A stretch of DNA of 64,000 nucleotides from Euryodendron excelsum (taxonomy: Eukaryota; Streptophyta; Magnoliopsida; Ericales; Pentaphylacaceae), in NCBI GenBank assembly GCA_033060915.1, contig CM065385.1, forward strand, positions 13,015,001-13,079,000, given 5' to 3'. The notes beneath the pieces were generated by a model, which made no database searches, was not told the origin of the DNA, and worked only from the letters and a program-made list of their open reading frames with translations. Shown here piece by piece: positions 33,371-45,500 of the stretch (positions are counted from its first letter, which is position 1; the number at the start of each line of letters is the position of its first letter). The position numbers and the translations under genes are program-made.

Positions 33371-34875
33371 CCCTCTCAAATCATTAGACAATTGGTTAAC
33401 ATTATCATCCACAGTGCGTCTGTGAGGAGGTTGGTACTGTGTAGGTTAGGGTTGATAAGGCACAGGTGGGTTGGGTGGTACTGTGTGGGTTGGGGTTTGG
33501 AAAGGTTAAGCTAGCAGTTGTTGTGGTTGAGGTTTATAAGGTTGAGGGTTCTGAAACCCTCCTTGGTAAGCTTGAGAGTTTTGGGGACCCTTGTCTCTCT
33601 AACCAAAATTAGGATGATTTCGCTAGCCTGAATTGTATGCATTAGAGTTGGGGTTTCCCCCACTCCTTTAGTCTATATACCCCTATCGGTATTGGCCAAC
33701 TACATTGACTTGGCCATATAATGCCTCTCGCACTCCTAGTATGACTGGGCATGTGGCAGTGTCATGCTCCGAAATGTCACACACTAGACTTGGTAAACTA
33801 GTAGGCTCACTCTCTATGGCATTAACTCTAGACGTCTCCATAGCCTTTACTTTACGGGAAAGTGAGGTAACTCTAACATTCAGATCGTCAACTTTCCCAA
33901 ATTGATACTTAACCCCTTGATGTTATGTGGTTGGTCTAGTTTCACGATTTTGGGTCCTAGTGCTGGCCTAATCTCTAGCCAAGTTAGCTAGGTAGTCAAA
34001 GTAGTTATACGTTTCAGTGGGATCCTTATTAGGATAGTTCCCTACGCACATAAACTCCACAAATATCTTCAATTAAAGGGTCAATAAAGAGTAAAAATTG
34101 TTGATGATATGCCAATTGAAAAACCCATGATGTGGACATGACAACAACAAATCTTTAAACGTCTCCTAATATTGGAAGAAGGTTTCACCTAAAGTTGGGG
34201 CAAATTGAGAGATTTGGCAATGAATCGCCTCAATCTTACATTCAGGAAAAAACTTTTTCAAGAATTCCCTTGTAATGTATGCCAAGAGTGTATAAACCTA
34301 GGCCTCAATGAATTAAACCATATCTTAACCTTGTCCTTCAGAGTAAACAGGAATAATTTTAAAAGTAAAACTTCCTATGGACAAGAGTTATCCTGAAATA
34401 TCGAGCATGCATCCTCAAAATCCTTGATATAAATGTATGGATGTTCAGAATCCATACCATGGAAAGTAGGCAACAGTTGTAGCATTCCCGGCCTCAGATT
34501 AATGGTGTTTTGATGCTCAAAAAATATTATGCTTGATGTGGGAGTTTGCTTTGTAGGATTCATGTAATCCCACATTGATCTATGTCGGGGAGATAACATG
34601 TTGCCATGGTTACTCCCTCTATCATTAGGATTATTTGGATCTATTGGAAGCGGTGGGACAAGAGGAGAATTCAAACCCTGAAGGTTAGCTCCATCATTAA
34701 TGTTGGTCATGGGTATAGGACCTAGATCAACTACTAATTGAAAATTTGGGACAGGAGTCCTTGATGGAGAAAGAGTGTGGTAGGTAGAAGGAAGATCTTC
34801 AACTCTCACCAAACGCCTATGAACATCCCTCAAGTAATGTTGTGACATACAAATGTACACAACTATCAAGCACAA
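33371..34875 (-). pseudogene. gag of an Athila-like Ty3-gypsy element
   Basis: The open part (34875-34375) ends in a gag-type block: MWDYMNPTKQTP, NLRPGMLQLLPTFHGMDSEH and IKDFEDACSIFQ. Decayed continuation toward 33371 keeps WFNSLRP-like, EFLKKFFP-like and later Pro/Gln-rich pieces with many stops. Gag forms the particle core. Its end at 33371 is split from pol at 42503: the last bases here (gaggg on the minus strand) are repeated at 42503-42507, the target duplication of a GL insertion. The gag piece now faces opposite to pol because of the inversion. Confidence 0.75.
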
Positions 34876-35730
34876 AAGAAAGGGGGATAGAGTAGATAGG
34901 GTTAGAAAATTAAAGAATAACCCGAGTGGGCTAAGAGATAAAAGAGAGAAGTGGGGATTTGCACAAAATTAAAGACAAGTCCCATCTTTGTCTTCTTTTT
35001 TCTTTTGAATGCTTCAATGGAGACTTGCTTGATCTTGGACTTGAGAGACTTTCAATGACTTCTAGAAAAAAAAAATTATTTTTTTATTTTTTTATTGTTT
35101 ATTTTTTTAGAGAACACTCTAAAAAGAAAGAAAAATTACCTGCATATAAAAAAAACAAAAAGAAACACACATTAGGAACGTTAGTATTGGTAACTTTAGT
35201 GGGCGGCGTCAACCTAAATAGATGGTGAATCAACTTGAAATAAAGTTATTCAAAATCAAAAAGAAAATAAAAATAAATAAAGACTGTAAATAAAGTTAAA
35301 TGGTTAGATGAGTTAGATGGGTTAGGTGAAAAATACAAACAAATAAAATAGTACCCGACTTGAATGGCTTTGTTCAGCAATAGGCGAGTATGCCAACCAA
35401 AGAGTTTAACCACATAAAAATAAATGACTAAATAAAAGAAAAATAACTAAGTATAAACAAATGTACAAGTTAACAACAAAACGAAGTAAAAAGTAAGCAT
35501 TAACCACTGATTAGTTGGTATATACCATCCACTTCTTTTGTCAAGATAGGGAAGCAATCAATTATCCAAAATCTAGCAAAGGTATTATCAATTTGTAGTT
35601 TGCAAAGGTGTTATTATATTTTTTAAAATTTTCAAATTTTTGTAAAAAAATATTTTTTATATTTTTAATTTTTGAAAATTTTAATTATTTTTTTATATTT
35701 TTATTTTTAAAAATTTTAATTAAAATTGTT
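34876..35730 (-). other. 5' untranslated leader of the Athila-like element
   Basis: AT-rich non-coding sequence between the primer site and gag, with long A/T runs (about 35590-35720). Long leaders are normal for Athila elements. No separate gene seen. Confidence 0.55.
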
Positions 35731-35747
35731 CCCCGGCAATTGCGCCA
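35731..35747 (-). promoter_or_regulatory. primer binding site of the Athila-like element
   Basis: Minus strand reads TGGCGCAATTGCCGGGG, two bases from the Athila standard TGGCGCCGTTGCCGGGG (tRNA-Asp type). It lies five bases after the 5' LTR end. Confidence 0.8.
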
Positions 35748-35752
35748 AAAAC

Positions 35753-37019
35753 TAATCACTTATAAATAATGTGATTGAAATCTGTCAGTGTGCGGTTGTG
35801 ATACAGTAATAACTTGATAAGTTGAGATTAAATCCATACGGAATAGTTAACAAAACATGCAAAGTTAGAGCTGAAAATTCACCTACGGTAAAAGATTAGA
35901 TATCGACTAAGTCATGCTAAATACCGTAATATTGCAATGGCTTCAGTTGAAACCTAAGCCAACTTGTTTGAATTCTACTAAGAATAGTACCGCTGAGATC
36001 TGGACAGTTGGTACAGAAAAATAGTAACCAAAAGGAAAATGTTTTGCTTTGAAAGGTTTGATGATTATGGAACTAGACTTTAAATAACAAAAACGGTCTT
36101 AAATCTAATTGATCAGACCACTCGATTCACCCAAAATATCAACGGAGGTTTTGTAACTCAAATCATTGGCTTCATCTTGAGCCTTTGATTTGGAAGATTT
36201 AGCGATAAAAATATAATTTCAATAATAATTAAATTTAGAATAATAAAATTAATGCCATAGATTCATATCGTCGATTTATATATACCAATTGCTTTGTCAA
36301 GGTACAAGGTATTACAAACATAGTCAAGAATCTAAGTTTTCTCAAAGATCTAGAATTTAATTACCAAGAAACACCAATTACCTCTGTCGATATCCCAAGA
36401 TCCTTGGATAATCTTCACAATTGGCTCCAAGAATAAAATTAGCTACTCATAATATTGAAGAGACTTGACTTGAAAAAAAATGACTTCATAAATAATTAGA
36501 AGCTCCAACAAATATCTCTCTCTCTCTTATCTCCTCTCAAGCTCCCCCTCTTGCCTCTCTTGGTGTTACTATTTATAGACTCACAAGATGAAGTCATTCA
36601 TTCCCTACAATAATGCATTATTCTTTTTTTAATTATTATTTTATTCTTTTGTCTTCTTTCCATGTCAATTGCCATCTTTCCATGTGAGTTGCCTTCTTTC
36701 CAGGTCAAGTACCATCTTTCATGTCAATTTCCACCTTTCCATGTCAGTTGGCTCCCTCTTTTATCCAAAAGTAAAAACATACCTTGCTTGTTTTGGTGGA
36801 GTTGTTGAAAAATGGATGTTTGCCTGTGTGGGTGAGCTCTAATCAATGAAGACTCATTTCTTTTCATGTGAGTTTGCTTTGTCTTTTATCTAAAAGTTTA
36901 TAAAATGCTCAACAAAATTTATTAGGATTAAAAGTAAATTAATTAAAACTATTTATAATTATTTTAATGCTAACAAACACAAATTAGGAACTTGTAATTA
37001 CATTTTTACAATGTAATTA
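35753..37019 (-). repeat. 5' LTR of the Athila-like element
   Basis: About 1,267 bp, homologous to the 3' LTR at 49048-50158 but in opposite orientation. It starts TAATTACATTG and ends GTGATTA (TGATTAC..GTGATCA in the 3' LTR), so both termini carry transitions. TATA box CTATAAATAG near 36577-36570. Confidence 0.8.
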
Positions 37020-37650
37020 ATATATTGTATATATAGCCTTGCATTGATTTTAGCCATTAGTGCTAGTTGGGAGTGCATTTAATGCGAGATTGACCTAACA
37101 GAATGTTTAAAAAACTAGCCGTTACAGATGAGGAGTCGACTCATTTTCTGAAGGAATCGACCCTTTTAGTTCTGAAGCCAACTTCTTTAACCTTCTGTCC
37201 AAATGTGTCAATCCCTAGGAAATAGGAGTCAACCCTTTTTTGTTTTCACCAAACTTCAACAAGGCTCTATCCAGATGTGTTAACCCCTGAGAAACGAGTT
37301 GACCCTTTTTGCTAGGCAAACTTTGGTCCAAAGCCAATGTCTCAATGTGTCGACTCCTAGGATTCATGAGTCGACTCTTTTTTCTTAGACACTTCAACTT
37401 TTGCAAGTCTTCTTCAAAGTCTTCAAGCACTTCAAGTATCATTCAACTAGGGCTCCTAAGGCTAGAAATGACTTCTCTAATACATGTTGATCTTCAAGAA
37501 CATCTTTAATTTCTTCCAGATGGAATCATTCCAATTTGATTGCTTTAAGGGCTCTTCAATCAACATGGCTTCTTTCATTCATTCAAGACTCCATTAAAAT
37601 CTTCGAAAGAACTTCCAAGTTTTGTGATCTTCATCACCTTTGAACATCTT
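37020..37650 (-). repeat. middle piece of LTR-X, inverted
   Basis: Minus-strand sequence with GAGTCGACTC-type repeats like those in 28235-28737, and a TATA-like GGCTATATATAC near 37040 next to the Athila insertion point. Ends in atctt (37646-37650), the reverse complement of aagat at 28733-28737. Confidence 0.65.
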
Positions 37651-38646
37651 TGTAAGCACTCCATTTTTGCCCATTCGGCAATCTCCGGCCCGACCGGGAC
37701 CGGTTTCTAACGTCACAACACATGCAAGCTGAAGATGAGCCTTTCAATCTCCAAACCAACCAACCGGTCGCTTCTCGGGTCCACAAGGATCCGCTGGAGC
37801 CTTAAGCACCATTATTCCAGGCAGTTTTCCGGACCGGGCGGTCCCGGAAACCAACGCCATCCAGGTAGCTCCCCGAGATCGGGTGATCTCAAGGACCAAC
37901 ACCTCATCAAAATTCTAGACGATTCACTTTTGGCGCCTGCTAGCCTGCCAATGTAGAATGTCTGTCGTTTGGTAGCTCTCCGAGACCGGGCGTTCTCGGA
38001 GACCAACACCACCCTCCCAGGTAGCTTTCTGGGACCAGGCGTTCTCAGGAACCAACACCACCCCTACAGGTAGCTCTCTAAGAACGGGCGTTCTTGGAGA
38101 CCAACACCGCACAGGTAGTTTTCCCAAACCGGGTGGTCCCGGAAACCAACACCTAGGTCAACACCGGCGCCTGCTAGCCCGACTTGGTAAAAAATGACCA
38201 AACTTGCCCCTTGGGCCTCCAGGCACATTTTGGGAAAGTTTAAAATCCCTTAAAACGATAAGTCCATCCTTCCAGAATGTTGTCAAATCATTAGGCGTTC
38301 CCCGCATGCCATTTGGTCCAAATCCGGTCCTATTCTGGCTCACTCTGGTCAAAATGACCATTTTGCCACTAAACGCCTCAGCACGGTACAAACCCCGCTG
38401 AACGGTAAAAGACTCTCTCAAAACTATCCCCGAACAGCCCTACACACTTAACACAATATATCAAACCGTTCCTAACCATTTCCAGCCAACTCCGGTCAAA
38501 ACGACCGTTTTGCCCCTGGAAACCCAAAAATGCCCAGAAACAGCACCGACCTTGGGATTTTGAGCAAAGGGTTTCACCACACGCTTTTGTTTAACCCAAG
38601 GAACACCCTATGACACTAAGCTTGCACGACGCGATAAAAGTTCCCT

Positions 38647-39294
38647 AGAGCGTCTCGCAGACGCTGCGCCTGAATTGTCTTTTCCCCCGATTCCCTAGTT
38701 ATAACACACCATCAACCGACTTGAGAAATGCGTAAATCAAAAAATTCTCGAACACTCGTCCATAGACCTTTCCATTGATACGGTTCGATCGAATAGATCG
38801 CCCCCTGAAGCCCTCCATCGTACGATGTGCAAACCACGACTTTCAGCAACCCCTGGAGCATCTCGAAGACGCTCCGCCAAGGTTGACTTTTTCTCCGATT
38901 CCTTAATCAAAATGCACTGTCAAATGACTTGAGAAATGCGTAAATTTGGGAATTCCTGAAAGTATTTCCAGAGTACTTTCCATTGGTACAATTCGATCGA
39001 GTAGATCGCTTCTCGGAGGCCTCGATCACATGAAACGAAGATAGCCACTTTTGAACACCCACGGAGCGTATCACAGACGCTCCGCGAAAGTGTCCTTTTT
39101 GGCACACTTCCCAAGACAATATCACTCACCTCCAAACATAATTCAAACTTTTTAAAAACACGAAAGTTTATCAGAAGCACTAGGAGAACATCCCGAGTGC
39201 GATCGATTCCCTCGGAACCTTCTCAATTGGCCCAATTATCGAGGCAAAGTTTGCACAAACTTTCCCGGTGATAGAGCGTATGCTACATGCGCTC
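38647..39294 (+). repeat. about 208-bp tandem repeats with palindromes in the GL4 U3
   Basis: Palindromes of the type GAGCGTCTCGCAGACGCT start at about 38647, 38855, 39062 and 39272, spaced 207-210 bases. The sequence between also repeats (GAGAAATGCGTAAAT, TCGATCGAGTAGATCGC-like). The matching set in GL3 is at about 31729, 31929, 32143 and 32352. Confidence 0.75.
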
Positions 39295-39377
39295 AAATTT
39301 TGATCAGATTGACCGACTTTTGATCAATAGTCAAGATTTAACCAGTACACAGGGTGCCACGTGTTATTCTGGCAATG

Positions 39378-39446
39378 GAATTGCACCTGCGCATGTCCTA
39401 CATGCGCACGGCCAAAATTTGGCCATGCGCATGTAGCACATGCGCA
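39378..39446 (+). repeat. paired palindromes upstream of the GL4 TATA box
   Basis: Two near-perfect inverted repeats (GCGCATGTCCTACATGCGC and GCGCATGTAGCACATGCGC) flank GGCCAAAATTTGGCC, itself a palindrome. Together they end about 20 bases before the TATA box. Confidence 0.8.
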
Positions 39447-39465
39447 AGGCCTGTTCCAGACTGCC

Positions 39466-39473
39466 TATAAATA
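39466..39473 (+). promoter_or_regulatory. GL4 LTR TATA box
   Basis: CTATAAATAG at 39465-39474, the best TATA of the family, followed by a C/T-rich leader start. It fixes the sense strand of GL elements as TGTAAGC to GCGACA. Confidence 0.7.
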
Positions 39474-40879
39474 GAGGCCTCCCCTCTTGCATATTCCAGG
39501 TCCGAAATTGATACGAAACTCTGCTGAAATCACTCCAGAAACTCGAATCTCTACATATATTCCTCCCTTCCAACACTTAGGCTAGATTCTACCCCCCTAA
39601 GCCTATACATTCTATATACAAGGCCTCATACACACTTATACACTCCACTCTAGCGTCTCAAGCCTTCTTGAAGTCACTCAAGCCCCAATTAAGGCATCCA
39701 TTGGAGACTACAAATGTGTTGAAGGCAAAATGTGGTATCCCTTTTACATTTATGCTCTCCCCCACTCTTCTCTACTCCCTCCTAGCCTACTTAGGCTATT
39801 CTCTATTTTAATCCCCATCTTCAACCCCCCTTTCTTGCATGCTTGAGCCAAGAGGGCTCTTAGATCATGCCTACAGTAAAGCAAGTGAGAGCCACCGTGT
39901 AGGGGGACCTCTCACTAGCCTACTTTAAGATGGTATGGCCTAGGAGCCCCTTGTTTATGTGGTGTAGCCTAAAAGCCTTGTATGTGAATCATGACCCCTT
40001 GCATATTGCTATTTTGATCATGTCTTGTGTGCTTGGCTTCATTTTATGCTTGTTGTCATGCTCCACCATGCTTACATTGCTCTTAATTTTAGGCCATTTC
40101 CAAACTCTATATTTCTTTCAAAAATTATTCCAAGAGTTGGCCCCTTGAAGTCTAGGATGAGACCTTTGGAGTCATGCCTTAGAAAATCCCTCTCTACCCC
40201 CTAATTCACACTTTTGCATCATTGCATTTCAACTTGCACAAAAGTTGCTTTCAAACTCCTTAATTCTCAAGGTTTCCATTCTCTCAAATTTAGTGGCTAA
40301 AATGGCCCCATGAAACCCTCTCTTGAGTGGTCTCCCTTTATATTGGCCGTAGGAGCCCTAAATTGTTAGAATGGCTCCGTTCTCTCTTTATGCTTGCCAA
40401 AGAATGATGTTCAAACTCTTTGAATTCTATGGTTTCTATTCTCTCAAGTTTAGTGGTTGGAATGGCCCCATGGAACCCTCTCTTGAGTGGTCTCCCTTTT
40501 ATTGGCCATGTGAACCCTCTCTTGATGGAATGGTTCCCTTGAAAAATGATTTTCAAAATCCTTCTCCAAAGATGATTTCGAAAATGCATTCTCTCCATCT
40601 TTGCATCAAAAATGATTTTCCAAAACTTACCATCATTATGTTGATTTTAGACCCCTTATACTCTTGTCAAGATAGTGGTTATAATGGCCATAAGGAAATC
40701 TTCCTTGGAATGATCTCCAATCACCATCCATATAAACCATGCTCTTGGCTAGAATCAAAATTTTCATGGAAATGATCTTCAAAAGGGTTGTCCACCAAAG
40801 TCCCTTGCATAGCATGTTTTGTCCTTCAAAATTCTTTCCAAAAATGCATTAAACCAATTTTCAAAACCAACTTCAAATC

Positions 40880-41165
40880 CAACAGTAGGTTAACTTGACC
40901 CTAGTTATCAAACCCTAGGTTAACTTGACCCTAGTTACCAAATCCTAGGTTAACTTGACATTAGTTACCAAACCCTAGGTTAACTTGACCCGAGTTACCA
41001 AACTCTAGGTTAACTTGACCCTAGTTACCTAACCCTAGGTTAACTTGACCCTAGTTCACTCACCTTAGGTTAACTTAACCCTAGTTAGTTAACCCTTAGT
41101 CTTCTTAACCCTAGGTTAACTTAACCCGAGTTAGTTAACCTTAGGTTCCCCCTAACTCTAGGCTA
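40880..41165 (+). repeat. 30-bp minisatellite in GL4
   Basis: Units around TTAACTTGACCCTAGTTACC, the reverse complement of the GL3 array. Some units hold AAACCCTAG, telomere-like by chance. Confidence 0.85.
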
Positions 41166-42502
41166 ACCCAACCTATGTTAATACACTTCAAGGTTCCAAC
41201 TCTTGAACCTTTTTTTCAAATGATCATTCAAACTTTCAAATTATCCTCATAACCTATTCCTCCAAAACCTCCTACCCCATGACTTCAATAACCCAACTCC
41301 ATAAACTCTTCCAATGTTCTTACATTCCCTCTTCAAGACTTTTCCAAAAGTGTTTTCAAAGAGTCACAAGCCTAAGGTGTCCCTAGCCCTCTCATGGTTG
41401 GGGATTCCAAGAACAAGTGACAAATCAAGAACAACTTCTAAGGTTGTCCATGTTAGGATTCCAAACACTTAACCATTTTCAAAAACCATTCATCAAAACA
41501 TTCTAAAGTCATGCCTCCTAGGATTTCAAAACAAGACTTCAAAAATACTTTCAAGTTCTCTTGAGTCATGCCAAAGCATTTTTCCAAAACTCCCTTAAGT
41601 TGATCCAAAAACATTTTCAAAACACTCCATCATCCAATTTCAAGTCAAAACTTCTAAGACCTCAAAGTGTCTTAAAGTTCTCCAAAGACCTCAAAGTGTC
41701 TTAAACTTTTTCAAAGACCCAAAGTGTCTTCAAACCTTCCCAAGGCCCTAATGTACCTATTTTCCATCGGGCTTTTGCCCGAACTATAAATGACCTGATT
41801 CTCGCCAAATGAGATACGTAGGCAACCTAAAATGGTGCGGTCATAACTTTTATGTCAACTCCAATCTCTTTTTCAAAAATTTCAATCAATTCAAAGTTTC
41901 TATTCCAAACTCTTTCAAAACCTCCATTATTTTCAAATTTCCTCCAAAAACTTGCATTATGCATCATCCATCCATCCGAAAAGTGATGACTAAATCCCAT
42001 TTTTCTAAAGTGGATATAAAGTAGACCATGGTAACCGGTTATTCTAGTGAGTAAATAAAGGGTGATTAGACATGTAGATACCGAAAGGGCGGGGTAGGGT
42101 GATGATCTTAGGATATTTTCCCTACGCGTAACCAACCCCCGAACTTTAGATTTCTGTTTTTGAAAGACCGAAATGGAGTTATTTTCAAAAAAGGCTTAAA
42201 CATCGCAAAAGGTTGCCAAACAACCTATTTTCCTAAAAACCCTCTCTTGAGGGAGTTTTCAAAAAAAAAATTTCAAAAACTCTAAGTTTAATCTTCGAAT
42301 TAACGCTTAGTTTTAGGTGCCCTAACTTACCTTTATCAAGTTAGGTGGCGACTCCTATTTTTCTAAAAAGCCCTTAGTCAAATCAATTCTCAAACCTAGT
42401 CGTACTTATCCTTCTAAGGGGACGAGTTCTAATGACAGAGTTTCGTGTTTTAGGGTCTCTGAACCAAAAGGACATTGGACACCCAAAAATCGGGGCGCGA
42501 TA

Positions 42503-45500
42503 GAGGGGTTACTAATAGCGTGGATAGGACTGAACAAAAGCTTGACCAATATACAAGTATCTTGCATGATATTCAAAAGAACGCTATAATGTCTCAAGTT
42601 TTGACACAACAGGTACCAAGGAGATTTTCGGCACAACCCCAACTAAACCCAAAACCTGTCAATTTAGTTGAAACTAATTATGAGCTAGTGTAAGCTATCA
42701 CAACCCTTAGGAGTGGGAAAATTATCGATAAAAGGGTAGTGATAAGATTGTGGGGTGGGGAAAAGAGCAAGAGAAAGAGAGGAGTGAGAAAGAATGTGAG
42801 CAAAAGTCGGGAAATAATGAGAATCATTTTGAGCCTCTCGCTAAATCTAATGATACATCTAAAAATGCGGGCATTGATATCATGAAGCATGCCTCGTTTT
42901 CCTATCGATTGACCAAACCTAAGAATGAATTGCTAAATTCTAAGATTTATGAGATCTTTAAGTAGGTTAAAGCCAATATCCCCATCTTAGATGCTATCAA
43001 ACAAATTCTCTCTTATGCCAAGTTCTTGAAGGACTTGTGTACTATTAAAAGGAGATTGCATATCAGAGAGACGGCAATAATGAATGAGAGTCAGAGTACC
43101 ATTTTACAATGTAAAACTGTGCCAAAATATAAGGACCCTGGTTGTCCTACTATTTCGTGTACTATTGGGGGACATAGAATTGATTGTGCTACGCTTGACT
43201 TAGGATCTAATGTTAATCTTCTTCTTTACTCAGTCCATAAAGAACTAGGGCTAGGAGAGTTGAGCCTTGCTTAGGTAACTTTGGAGTTAGCTAATCGATC
43301 TATCAAAGTCCCTAGAGGCATTATTGAGGATGTGCTCATTCAAGTAGACAATGTTTACTATCTCATGAATTTCATTATGTTAGATACCCAACCTGTTGAG
43401 GCTGTCAATGCTAAACAACACATTTTCCTCATTTTAGGATGACCCTTCCTAGCAACTGCCAATACTATTATTTATTGTAGGGATGGGTTATTGAAACTAT
43501 CATTCAAAAATATGACCTTAGAGATGAATATCTTTATGGTGGGTAAACAAATGGGAGACTGCAAGGACATCAGAGAAATAGACTTTATTGATTCTATAAT
43601 CCAAGAGCACTTTGAGCATGAGTTTTTTGAGGATTCTTTAGAGAAGGCTCTAGTTTTGAGTAAGCCTCATGATCAGTTGGAGAATGACTGTGTCAGTGTG
43701 GGGGACCCTATTATTAGAGGGACAAAGAGCAAGCAATGTATGCAAGTGGGTCACTGAACCCTGTCATTTGAGCCTCTGATCCCTAGTGCTATTAAACCAA
43801 TCCCTTCTGAGCAACAACCACCCATTCTAGAAAGAAAATCTTTGCCATCCACCTTGAAGTATGTGTCTTTGGGTGAAGGTGAATCTTATCCGGTTGTCAT
43901 TTCCTCTAGCCTATCTGAAGGCCAAGAGGAATCTTTAATGAGTGTGCTTAAATCCCATAGGAAGACCTTTGTTTGGACTATAACGGATCTTCAAGGCATT
44001 AGTCCTCTTATGTGTACTCACCGTATATACCTTGAGGAAGAGTCTAAGCCTGTCCGTCAAATGCAAAGATGCTTAAACCCAAAAATGAAGGAGGTCGTGA
44101 GTGGAGAAGTAATGAAGCTTCTTGATGCAAGTATTATCTATCACATCTCTAACTTTAAGTGGGTTAGTCCAACCTAAGTGGTGCCCAAGAAATCAGGTAT
44201 AATAGTGGTGAAAAATAAGTTCAATGAACTAGTTCCCACTAGGATTCAAACTAGGTGGAGAATGTGTATTGACTACCATAAGTTGAATGCCGCGACTAGG
44301 AAAGACCACTTTCCACTCCCTTTCTTGGACCAAGTCCTTGAATGAGTGGCGGGCCGAGCCTTTTATTGCTTTTTAGATGGTTACTCCGGTTACAATCAGA
44401 TAGAGCTCGCTCTAGAAGACAGAAAAGACCATCTTCACGTGCCCCTTTGGCACTTATGCTTGTAAGAGAATGCCTTTTGGCTTATGCAATGCATCGACCA
44501 CCTTTCAAAGGTGCATAATGTCTATCTTTAGCGATATGGTGGAGAGGTTCTTAGAGGTCTTTATGGATGATTTCTCTATGTAAGGGGATGCTTATGAAGT
44601 TTGTTTGGAACACCTTGAGAAGGTTTTAGTAAGTGTTAGTGAGATGCAAAGAGAGCAATTTAGTCCTCAACTGGGAGAAATGTCACTTGATGGTTACAAA
44701 AGGTATAGTTTTTGGACATATAATGTCCAACAAGGGGATAGAGGTAGACAAGGCTAAAATCGAAATGATTCAAAAGCTCCCTACCCCTAAGACCATTAAA
44801 GACATTAGGTTTTTCCTCGGGCATGCTGGTTTTTATCGGCGATTCATAAAAGGGTTTAGTGTCATCTCCCGTCTAATGTGTCATCTATTGTCCTAAGAGA
44901 TTCCAATTAAATGGACGTTTGATTGCTAAAAAGCTTTCGACAAGCTTAAAGAGCTACTGACCACTGCCCCTATTATTCAATTACCCGATTGGTCCTTTCC
45001 TTTTGAGTTAATGTGTGATGTGAGTGATTATGCAATTGGGGCAATCTTGGGGCAAAGAGTAGATAAGAAACCATATGTTATTTACTATGCGAGCAAAACC
45101 CTTAATGAGGCCTAAATGAACTATACCTCCACAGAGAAAGAGCTTCTCATCGTGGTTTTGGCATTGGATAAGTTTAGATCATACTTAGATGGATCATTAT
45201 TCATTATATACACCGATCGTTCCACACTAAAGTATTTTCTTACTCAGCCTAATGCAAAACCATGACTCATCCGACGGATTCTCTTGCTACAAGAGTTTCA
45301 TATGAAGATTAGAGATAAGAAGAAGGTAGAGAATGTAGTAGTCGACCATCTTTCGAGGCTCCCTACTGATAGGGATGCCCAAGACTCCCTTCCCGTTTAT
45401 GAATACTTTCTGAATGAGCATTTTTTTCAAGTGTAAACATTGTCACACATTACCACTCCTTGGTATACGGATATAGCCAACTTTTTGGCTATCGGTAAGA

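Larger units (their letters stand above)
37651..42502 (+). mobile_element. GL4: solo giant LTR, right partner of the inversion
   Basis: 4,852 bp from TGTAAGCACTCC to GGGGCGCGATA (terminal CA changed to TA). Flanks are atctt (left) and gaggg (right). GL3 and GL4 are close relatives in opposite orientation, 4,280 bp apart. Layout: U3 with about 208-bp repeats (38647-39294), palindromes, TATA at 39466, 30-bp array (about 40880-41165), G-poor stretch, and the conserved end block (about 42069-42103). Confidence 0.85.

Noticed and set aside
33371..37650. Inverted order as an assembly error
   Set aside because: Not fully excluded, but an error would have to switch exactly within both LTRs; the exchanged duplications are equally what real recombination gives. 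Long reads are needed to decide.
40880..41165. Telomere-like AAACCCTAG motifs in the GL3/GL4 arrays and elsewhere
   Set aside because: The period is 30 bases with unrelated sequence between; the plant telomere unit is 7 bases in uninterrupted tandem.
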